The translations under genes and the position numbers were made by a program. A DNA stretch of 6,522 nt, from NCBI GenBank assembly GCA_003485765.1, contig DNHS01000031.1, positions 1 through 6,522 on the forward strand. Reading direction: 5' to 3'. The notes below the pieces were generated by a model that was not told where the DNA came from, ran no database searches, and worked only from the letters and a program-made list of their open reading frames with translations. Below, piece by piece: positions 1 to 6,000 of this stretch. Source of the DNA: Candidatus Omnitrophota bacterium (lineage in GTDB: Bacteria > Omnitrophota > Gorgyraeia > Gorgyraeales > Gorgyraeaceae). Within the stretch, counting starts at the first letter, position 1; every line of letters starts with the position of its first letter.

Positions 1-48
1 GGTCTCCAAAGCCGCGTGTTGGGGGTTCGAATCCCTCCTGGCCTGCCA
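1..48 (+). tRNA. tRNA-Trp(CCA), 3' part only
   Basis: This is the 3' part of a tryptophan tRNA; the acceptor 5' strand, D arm and most of the 5' anticodon stem lie left of the window. The anticodon loop is CTCCAAA at 4-10 with anticodon CCA at 6-8. The 3' anticodon strand GCCGC (11-15) is followed by a 5-nt variable loop (16-20), the T stem GGGGG/CCCTC (21-25 with 33-37, one G-U pair) around the loop TTCGAAT, the acceptor 3' strand (38-44), discriminator G45 and an encoded CCA (46-48). G at the discriminator position is typical of bacterial tRNA-Trp. Finding this tRNA directly before secE is a common bacterial arrangement, often with tuf and rpmG further upstream, though those are not visible here. 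Confidence 0.95.
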
Positions 49-76
49 TGTGAGTTTAAAATATTGTAGGCTGTAG

Positions 77-95
77 GGGATTTGAAGTGAGTCCC
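77..95 (+). other. small stem-loop in the tRNA-secE spacer
   Basis: GGGATTT (77-83) can pair with GAGTCCC (89-95) in RNA, giving a 7-bp stem with two G-U pairs and the 5-nt loop GAAGT. No T-run follows, so it is not an intrinsic terminator. Just before it the 7-mers TGTAGGC and TGTAGGG stand in tandem (65-71, 72-78). It could be a structure in the tRNA 3' trailer or chance. Its role is unknown. Confidence 0.35.
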
Positions 96-114
96 GATGG
101 ATGCGACTAAAAGG

Positions 115-155
115 AACAACTTTACATATTAACATTGTTAATTTGTAAAGTTGTT
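115..155. repeat. 41-bp near-perfect palindrome (inverted repeat)
   Basis: The outer arms AACAACTTTACA (115-126) and TGTAAAGTTGTT (144-155) are perfect 12-bp reverse complements. Inside them, ATTAAC (128-133) and GTTAAT (137-142) are also perfect reverse complements around the trinucleotide ATT. Only 127/143 (T/T) fails, so 18 of 19 positions pair. As RNA it folds into a long AU-rich hairpin. As DNA it looks like an operator-scale dyad. It covers the possible -35 region of the secE promoter and ends directly at the TATAAT box. It has few G-C pairs and only a short, broken T-run behind it, so it is a poor match to a standard terminator. The structure is seen directly; its function is open. Confidence 0.85.
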
Positions 156-161
156 TATAAT
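135..161 (+). promoter_or_regulatory. candidate secE-operon promoter
   Basis: A perfect TATAAT lies at 156-161. The best -35 candidate is TTGTTA at 135-140, giving a 15-bp spacer, shorter than the ideal 17. Transcription would start near 167-169, at or next to the secE ATG, giving a leaderless or nearly leaderless mRNA. The -35 candidate lies inside the 115-155 palindrome, so a protein bound there would compete with RNA polymerase. AT-rich DNA makes chance TATAAT matches likely, and the cluster may instead be transcribed from further upstream. Confidence 0.4.
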
Positions 162-167
162 ATAAAG

Positions 168-359
168 ATGAAGATATTAGGCAAGATAACAAATTTTATA
201 ACAGAAGTAAAAGTGGAGATGCAGAAAGTATCATGGTCAACAAAGGATGAACTTGTCGGCTCCACAACAGTTGTTATAGCATCGACGCTTCTCTTGGCTA
301 TGTTTATAGGTATAGTGGATATAGTATTGTCGAGATTCATCGGTCTTATATTAAGGTAA
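168..359 (+). CDS. secE: preprotein translocase subunit SecE
   Basis: SecE is the small essential membrane subunit that clamps SecY in the SecYEG channel of the inner membrane. The 63-residue protein is of the short, single-spanning type. It has a charged amphipathic N-terminal part (about 1-30) with the family signature around residues 10-29 (FITEVKVEMQKVSWSTKDEL), then one hydrophobic segment at about 34-60 containing the usual Asp (D51), and a final Arg. The family normally has Trp-Pro where this protein has W23-S24. The ATG at 168 is chosen because it starts right at the conserved region. An in-frame TTG at 135 would add 11 residues with no family counterpart and lies in the palindrome. 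No Shine-Dalgarno sequence precedes the ATG; only TATAAAG is found there. nusG follows after 14 nt. Confidence 0.93.
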   Translation: MKILGKITNFITEVKVEMQKVSWSTKDELVGSTTVVIASTLLLAMFIGIVDIVLSRFIGLILR

Positions 360-362
360 GGG
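358..362 (+). promoter_or_regulatory. nusG ribosome binding site
   Basis: AAGGG overlaps the secE stop codon and sits 11 nt before the nusG ATG. The spacing is on the long side. No other purine-rich stretch lies closer to the start, so this site supports ATG 374, and initiation is probably helped by ribosomes ending on secE. Confidence 0.5.
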
Positions 363-373
363 TCGTTCTTTAT

Positions 374-904
374 ATGAGTCATAATTGGTACGTAATACAC
401 ACTTTAACAGGACAGGAAGACAGAGTAAAGGCTAGCATAGAGTCCAAGATACAGGAAGGTGTATTAAAAGATAATGTTTTTCAGATCCTCATACCTACGG
501 AGCAGGTTTCAGAAGTAAAAGACGGCAAAAAAAAGATATCCTTAAGAAAATTCTTCCCAGGTTATGTGATAGTTGAGATGGATATTAATGATGACATCTG
601 GTATGTCATGAGGAATATACCGGGCGTTACAGGATTTATAGGCTCAAAGTCAAAGCCTGTCTCTTTATTAGAAAGCGAAGTAAATCTCATAATTAAACAG
701 ACAGAAGAGAAAAAAGAAAAACCAACGCCGAAGGTGGTTTTTGAAAAAGGCGATAATATAAAAATAATCGAAGGCCCTTTTATAAATTTTAACGGCACAG
801 TGGAAGAAGTAAACCCGAATAAAGGCAAGGTAAAAGTAATGGTTTCTATATTCGGAAGAGCTACGCCAGTCGAATTAGAATACTGGCAAGCTGAGCGGAT
901 ATAA
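374..904 (+). CDS. nusG: transcription termination/antitermination factor NusG
   Basis: NusG binds the clamp of elongating RNA polymerase, modulates pausing, and through its KOW domain contacts Rho or ribosomal protein S10. The 176-residue protein has the normal two-domain length. The NGN domain (about 4-108) opens with NWYVIHTLTGQED and contains the polymerase-binding signature RKFFPGYVIVEM (58-69) and IPGVTGFIG (82-90). A charged Lys/Glu linker (109-120) follows. The KOW domain (about 124-176) has FEKGDNIKIIEGPF and the nearly invariant VSIFGRATPVELEY (157-170). The protein aligns along its whole length with E. coli NusG, apart from a shorter N-terminus. Its place between secE and rplK is the conserved one. 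Confidence 0.98.
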   Translation: MSHNWYVIHTLTGQEDRVKASIESKIQEGVLKDNVFQILIPTEQVSEVKDGKKKISLRKFFPGYVIVEMDINDDIWYVMRNIPGVTGFIGSKSKPVSLLESEVNLIIKQTEEKKEKPTPKVVFEKGDNIKIIEGPFINFNGTVEEVNPNKGKVKVMVSIFGRATPVELEYWQAERI

Positions 905-913
905 CAAGGTACT

Positions 914-1342
914 ATGGCTAAGAAAATAAAATCAATGATAAAGCTGTACGTAACAGGCGCTCAGGCAAATCCAGCGCCGCCAGTCGGGCCTGCATTAGGC
1001 CAGCACGGCGTGAACATAATGGAATTTTGCAAATCTTTTAATGAAAAGACAAAGGACAAGCCTGGCTTGATATTACCTGTTGTTATAAGCGTGTACGAAG
1101 ACAGGTCATTTTCTTTTATAATTAAAAGCCCTCCATGTTCAGTGCTTTTGAAACGCGCCTGTGGGATAGCAAAGGCGTCAGGCCAGCCGAATAAAGAGAA
1201 GATGGGAAAAGTTACGAAGGCCCAGGTAAAAGAAATTGCCCAGCTAAAAATGAAAGACCTTAATACGATAGAAATTGAAGCTGCAATGAAGATAGTAGAA
1301 GGCACAGCCCGCAGTATGGGCATAGATGTTGTGGAGAAATAA
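914..1342 (+). CDS. rplK: 50S ribosomal protein L11
   Basis: L11 binds 23S rRNA at the GTPase-associated centre, takes part in factor-dependent GTP hydrolysis and is needed for RelA activation; thiostrepton binds in the cleft between L11 and rRNA. The length of 142 residues is the family norm. The N-terminal domain carries ANPAPPVGPALGQHGVNIM (18-36), including the prolines of the thiostrepton region. The C-terminal RNA-binding domain (about 72-142) has SGQPNKEKMGKVTKAQVKEI (89-108) and EGTARSMGI (129-137). The start is supported by AAGG at 906-909, although only 4 nt separate it from the ATG. The gene lies 9 nt after nusG and 2 nt before rplA, so it is clearly co-transcribed and probably translationally coupled to both. 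Confidence 0.98.
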   Translation: MAKKIKSMIKLYVTGAQANPAPPVGPALGQHGVNIMEFCKSFNEKTKDKPGLILPVVISVYEDRSFSFIIKSPPCSVLLKRACGIAKASGQPNKEKMGKVTKAQVKEIAQLKMKDLNTIEIEAAMKIVEGTARSMGIDVVEK

Positions 1343-1344
1343 TC

Positions 1345-2043
1345 ATGGCTAGTCTGACCAAGAGGTTAAAAGAAATTCAAAAAATAGCGAATGTGGAAAA
1401 AATCTATTCTATCCAAGAGGCTGTAATGCTCCTTAAAAAAGTGCCGCATGTAAAATTTGACGAAACAGTCGAGATGTCTTTTAATCTTGGCGCAGACCCA
1501 AAGCAGTCTGACCAGATGGTAAGAGGAACTCTGATGCTCCCTAACGGCACAGGCAAAAAAGTCAGAGTGCTGGTGTTATGTAAAGGCGAAGCCGCTAATC
1601 AAGCAAAAGTTGCAGGCGCAGAATATGTTGGCGGAGACGATCTTATAGCCAAGATAAGTTCTGGCTGGCTGGATTTTGATGTTGTAATAAGTTCGCCTGA
1701 TATGATGAGGGACGTGGGTAAGCTCGGCAAGGTGCTTGGCCCAAGAGGACTTATGCCTAACCCAAAGACAGGCACTGTCACCAATGACCTGGGCAGGGCT
1801 GTAAAAGAGGCAAAGGCAGGAAAAATAGAATTCAAGCTTGATAAGCAGGGCAATATAAATATAGGCGTAGGCAAAATTTCTTTTGAAGAAAAAGCGATCT
1901 GCGAAAACATTGATACTGTTGTGAGCGCGGTAAATAAAGCAAGGCCACAGACCACAAAAGGCAGGTTTATAAAAAATATAGCTATTTCAACAACAATGGG
2001 GCCGGGTTTGAAATTGGATTTAGCAAAGTTAGGGACCACATAA
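1345..2043 (+). CDS. rplA: 50S ribosomal protein L1
   Basis: L1 forms the mobile L1 stalk near the ribosomal E site and helps release deacylated tRNA; in E. coli it also represses translation of its own rplK-rplA mRNA. The 232-residue length is normal. Domain I is discontinuous (N- and C-termini) and domain II is the central part. Visible signatures are VGKLGKVLGPRGLMPNPKTG (124-143) and, near the C-terminus, KGRFIKNIAISTTMGPGLKLD, which belongs to the rRNA-binding face. The Shine-Dalgarno GGAG (1333-1336) lies 8 nt before the ATG, within the end of rplK. The stop codon overlaps the rplJ start by one base (TAATG). Confidence 0.98.
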   Translation: MASLTKRLKEIQKIANVEKIYSIQEAVMLLKKVPHVKFDETVEMSFNLGADPKQSDQMVRGTLMLPNGTGKKVRVLVLCKGEAANQAKVAGAEYVGGDDLIAKISSGWLDFDVVISSPDMMRDVGKLGKVLGPRGLMPNPKTGTVTNDLGRAVKEAKAGKIEFKLDKQGNINIGVGKISFEEKAICENIDTVVSAVNKARPQTTKGRFIKNIAISTTMGPGLKLDLAKLGTT

Positions 2044-2573
2044 TGGCTAAGGTAGCGTTAGAGACTAAAAAGTCAATGGTAAAAGAGATAACATCCCGCC
2101 TTAATAGCGCTGAGACACTTATCGTTACTAGTTACAAAGGGTTGAGCGCTCAAGATATAAACGAACTACGGAAGGAATTAAAAAGAATAGCAGGCGAGTA
2201 TTTGGTTGTAAAAGATTCAATGGCGAAGATTGCGCTGAAAGATGGGGTTAATAATAGAATTGCGGAATTTATACAGGGAGAGGTCGGGATTGTTGTGTAT
2301 CAAAAGGACATTAGCGTTGTATCCAAGACGCTTGTAAAATTTTTAAAGGATCATGAACTTCTTAAAATATGCGGCGGATTTTCAAACGGCGAGATTCTTT
2401 CAAATAATGATATAATTGCTATCGCATCTCTTCCTTCCAGGGAAGCGCTTTTAGCAAAACTTGCAAATGTTTTGAATTCCCCCATTCAGGGCCTGGCTGG
2501 TTCCTTGAGCGGGATTATATGTAAATTTTTGTATGCGTTGAATGCAATAAAAGATAAAAAAGAAAAACAATAA
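2043..2573 (+). CDS. rplJ: 50S ribosomal protein L10
   Basis: L10 is the base of the ribosomal stalk: its N-terminal domain binds 23S rRNA beside L11, and its C-terminal helix holds L7/L12 dimers. The protein has 176 residues, usual for bacteria. The N-terminal half contains the typical ETLIVTSYKGLSAQDINELR (24-43) and YLVVKDSMAKIAL (53-65). LPSREALLAKLANVLNSPIQ (130-149) leads into the C-terminal helix, which ends in a Lys-rich tail. The helix after this point is about as long as in E. coli, which would suit two L12 dimers rather than three (inference). The Shine-Dalgarno AGGG (2031-2034) lies 8 nt before the ATG inside rplA. Because the start overlaps the rplA stop, translational coupling is likely and there is no separate leader. 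Confidence 0.97.
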   Translation: MAKVALETKKSMVKEITSRLNSAETLIVTSYKGLSAQDINELRKELKRIAGEYLVVKDSMAKIALKDGVNNRIAEFIQGEVGIVVYQKDISVVSKTLVKFLKDHELLKICGGFSNGEILSNNDIIAIASLPSREALLAKLANVLNSPIQGLAGSLSGIICKFLYALNAIKDKKEKQ

Positions 2574-2580
2574 AAGGAGG
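2573..2580 (+). promoter_or_regulatory. strong ribosome binding site of rplL
   Basis: AAAGGAGG is a full match to the anti-Shine-Dalgarno end of 16S rRNA and is 8 nt from the rplL ATG. It is the best site in the unit and sits in an A-rich, probably unstructured stretch made by the end of rplJ. Several L7/L12 copies per ribosome are needed against one L10, so a strong site here makes sense. Confidence 0.85.
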
Positions 2581-2588
2581 GTTTCAAG

Positions 2589-2975
2589 ATGTCGGACAAT
2601 AAAAAAATCGAAGAAATGCTAGGCACTATTAAACAGATGAGCGTTTTAGAGCTGTCAAGCCTGGTAAAGGCTATTGAAGAGAAATTTGGCGTAACTGCCC
2701 AGGCTCCGGTTGCAGTTGCAGCGCCAGGCGCAGCTCAAGGCGCAGCTGCACCTGTGGAAGAAAAGACAACCTTTACAGTAGTCCTAGTTTCATCTGGAAG
2801 CAACAAGATCCAGGTGATCAAAGAAATAAGAACTATAACAAGCCTCGGCCTTAAAGAAGCAAAAGACCTTGTTGAAGGAGCTCCTAAAACAGTCAAGGAG
2901 AGCGTTTCCAAAGAAGAAGCAGAAGATATTAAGAAGAAATTAGAAGCGCAGGGAGCAAAGGTAGAATTGAAATAA
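2589..2975 (+). CDS. rplL: 50S ribosomal protein L7/L12
   Basis: L7/L12 is the multi-copy acidic stalk protein that recruits translation factors and stimulates their GTPase activity. The 128-residue protein shows the standard plan. The N-terminal dimerisation and L10-binding domain (about 1-37) ends in EEKFGV. A flexible Ala/Pro/Gly hinge (about 38-57) follows. The globular C-terminal factor-binding domain (about 59-128) carries NKIQVIKEIRTITSLGLKEA (72-91), AKDLVEGAPK (91-100) and a Lys/Glu-rich last helix. The start is fixed by the strong Shine-Dalgarno sequence. It lies 15 nt after rplJ and 41 nt before rpoB. Confidence 0.98.
   Translation: MSDNKKIEEMLGTIKQMSVLELSSLVKAIEEKFGVTAQAPVAVAAPGAAQGAAAPVEEKTTFTVVLVSSGSNKIQVIKEIRTITSLGLKEAKDLVEGAPKTVKESVSKEEAEDIKKKLEAQGAKVELK
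2724..2747 (+). repeat. 12-bp tandem repeat in the rplL hinge
   Basis: CCAGGCGCAGCT (2724-2735) and CAAGGCGCAGCT (2736-2747) are adjacent copies with one mismatch. They encode part of the Ala/Gly-rich hinge of L7/L12. The repeat length is a multiple of three, so loss or gain of a unit would change the hinge by four residues without breaking the frame. Confidence 0.7.
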
Positions 2976-3005
2976 CCGCGTAGTTCAGCGATTAACAAAG
3001 AGAGC

Positions 3006-3011
3006 AAGGAG
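3006..3011 (+). promoter_or_regulatory. rpoB ribosome binding site in the rplL-rpoB spacer
   Basis: AAGGAG lies 5 nt before the rpoB ATG and fixes that start. The whole spacer (2976-3016, 41 nt) holds only a weak CGC/GCG pairing and no T-run, so I see no attenuator or terminator in it. Confidence 0.8.
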
Positions 3012-3016
3012 TTATA

Positions 3017-6000
3017 ATGGCGAGCCGCAAGAATTTCGCAAGGCTGAAAGAGATAGTTGATATCCCATATCTATTGGAACTGCAGACAGATTCCTATAAG
3101 CATTTTGTACAGATGGACGTACCTAAAACTAAAAGGAAGTCAGAAGGGCTGCAAGGGGTATTTGAAGAGGTCTTTCCCATAGAAAGTAATGATGGAAATT
3201 ATAAACTGGAATTTGTATCTTACTCAATGGGAAAGCCCAAGTATGATAAATTAGAATGTCATAAAAGGGCGGTGAGCTACGCAGTTCCTTTGAAGATAAA
3301 GATAAGGCTTAAATCCAAGAAAGATACAAAAGAGCAGGAGGTTTATCTCGGGGATCTTCCGTTAATGACAGACACAGGCACTTTTATCATAAATGGAGAC
3401 GAGAGGGTTGTGGTCAGCCAGCTGCACAGATCTCCCGGCGTATCTTTTGAAGAGACGATACATACATCAGGCAAGAAGATATATTCTGGCAGGATCATAC
3501 CTTCCAGAGGTTCGTGGCTAGAGTTTGAATTTGACGCAAATGACGTCCTTTATGTATTTATTGACAGGCGCAAAAAAGTCCTCGCTACTATTTTACTCAG
3601 GGCCCTTGGTTATGAAACAAATGAAGAGATAATGAAGCTTTTTACAGGAGTGGAAAGAGCAAGGCCTCTTAGAAAAGCATCTCTTCTGAAATATGCCGGT
3701 AGAGTGGTGGTTAAGGATATAAAACATCCTGAGACAGAAGAGGTGCTCCTGGCCGGCAACAGTAAATTAGACGACAAGATAATAGAAATGCTTTGGGACA
3801 GCGGCGTTCGTTATTTAGAAGTATTTAGAGATACAGTGCAAGAGATTGCTAATACCCTTGAAAGAGACCACACTAAGACCAGAGAAGAAGCGCTTCTTGA
3901 TATTTATAAAAAACTCAGGCCAGGCGACCCTCTGACATTTGAAAGCGCAAAAAATTTCTTAGACAAATTATTTTTCGATAAGCGCAGGTACAACTTAGAT
4001 AAAGTAGGGCGCTATATATTAAACAGAAAATTGAATATGGACCTTTCTTTAGAGAAAAAGACCCTGGATAAAGAAACAATTGTAAACGTAGTCAGATACC
4101 TATTAGACCTGAAGAACGGCGAAGGCGAAGTGGATGACATAGACCATCTTGGAAATCGCAGAGTCAGGACTGTGGGCGAACTTCTAGCTGAGCAGTTCAG
4201 GATAGGCCTTGCAAGAATGGAGCGTTTCTGTAAGGATAGAATGGCTATATATGACATTGACACAATGATGCCATACCATCTTATAAATTCCAAAGTGGTT
4301 TCCAGCGTTATAAAGGATTTCTTCGGAAGGAGCCAGCTTTCGCAATTTATGGACCAGACAAACCCTCTGGCTGAGATGACTCACAAAAGGCGGTTAAGCG
4401 CGCTAGGGCCTGGAGGATTGTCCAGAGAGAGGGCTGGTTTTGAAGTAAGGGATGTACATCATTCGCATTACGGAAGAATATGCCCTATCGAGACTCCAGA
4501 AGGCCCAAACATAGGGTTAATAGCTTCTTTAAGCACCTACGCTAGAATAAATAAATTAGGTTTTATAGAGACGCCTTACAGGTCGGTCGAAAATGGAAGG
4601 GTTACCAACAGGATTGAATATTTAACAGCTGATATCGAAGATAAATATATAGTAGCTCAGGCAAACGCAAAAGTAGATAAAGACGGGCATTTTACAGACG
4701 AAAGAGTTGCCTGCAGGTATAAAGGAGATTTTCCACTTGTTCAGCCGAATAAGATAGATTACATGGACGTGTCTCCTAAACAGCTTGTGAGTATAGCGGC
4801 AGGTTTGATTCCTTTCTTAGAGCACGACGACGCTAACAGGGCTCTTATGGGTTCAAACATGCAGCGTCAGGCAGTGCCGTTACTATTTACAGAAAGCCCT
4901 CTTGTGGGCACGGGCCTGGAAAACAAAGTTGCAATGGATTCCGGCGCGGTAGTCGTGGCAAAATCAGACGGAAAAATTACAAGCGTTCAATCTGACGAAG
5001 TAGTTGTAAATAACAGCATTGTTTATAAATTAAGAAAATTTTCAAGAAGCAACGCCAATACATCTGTAAATCAGAGGCCTGTTGTTAATCTTGGGGATAA
5101 GATAAAGGCAGGAGATGTGATAGCAGATGGACCTGCTACAAGCGAAGGAGGCCTGGCGCTGGGTAAAAATGTCCTCGTGGCTTTTATGCCATGGCGCGGT
5201 TATAATTTCGAAGATGCCATACTTGTGAGCGAAAGGCTTTTAAAAGGCGACGTATACACATCCATACATATAGAAGAGTTTGAGATAGAGGCAAGGGAAA
5301 CAAGGCTTGGAAATGAAGAAATTACGCGCGATATACCCAATGTGAGCGAAGAAGCGCTTAAAGGCTTAGGCGAAGACGGTATGATAAGAGTAGGCGCAGA
5401 GGTTGGGCCTGGAGATATACTGGTAGGAAAAGTTGCGCCTAAGAGCGAAACAGAACTTTCTCCTGAAGAAAAATTATTAAGGGCTATTTTCGGAGAAAAA
5501 GCAGGGGATGTAAAGGACGCTTCTCTTACAGTGCCTTCCGGCGTAGAGGGCATTGTAGTGAACGCCAAAATATTTTCAAGAAAAGGACAAAAGTCAAAAA
5601 CAAAAGAAGAGCTTCAGGCAGAAAATAAAGAGATAGAGAGGATCAGGGAAGAGTACGAGAAGAGGGTTAGCAATGTGAAAAATGAGAGAGAAGAAAGATT
5701 GTTTAAACTTCTTTCAGGAGCAAAGCTTTCAGCGTCTTTATTATCCGATGAGACAGGCTCTACGCTGATAGCGGAAGGCAAGCCAATAAGAAAAAAAGAT
5801 CTTTCCAAATTCGAAAAATGCGACATAGCCAGTATAAAAATAGAAGCTGATCTTGAACTGGAGCTTGAGGTAAAACGCACGTTGATGGTTTACAACGATC
5901 AGCTGGAGGAAATTCTTTACGAGGAAGAGCAAGAGGTTGATAAGATTAAAAGAGGAGATGAGCTGCCAGCAGGTGTTTTAAAAAGGGTAGTTGTTTATAT

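Noticed and set aside
97..148. Two tiny reading frames after tRNA-Trp (ATG 97-132, ATG 101-148)
   Set aside because: They encode 11 and 15 residues, have no Shine-Dalgarno sequence and run into the palindrome. Nothing supports translation.
115..160. Reading the palindrome as an intrinsic terminator
   Set aside because: The stem is AU-rich and is followed by TTTATAATATAAAG rather than a clean T-run. It could still stop or process RNA, but I do not call a terminator.
135..167. Upstream in-frame TTG start for secE
   Set aside because: It would add 11 residues with no match to SecE, has no ribosome binding site and lies in the loop of the palindrome. ATG 168 begins at the conserved region.
562..2039. 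Antisense reading frames opposite nusG, rplK and rplA
   Set aside because: They follow from the codon structure of conserved + strand genes and show no independent features.
2976..3016. Attenuator between rplL and rpoB as in E. coli
   Set aside because: Only 41 nt are present, with no stable hairpin and no T-run.
4012..4384. Antisense reading frames within rpoB (also 5200-5932)
   Set aside because: They lie opposite an intact, highly conserved coding frame, resemble nothing known and have no binding sites. They are by-products of rpoB codon use.
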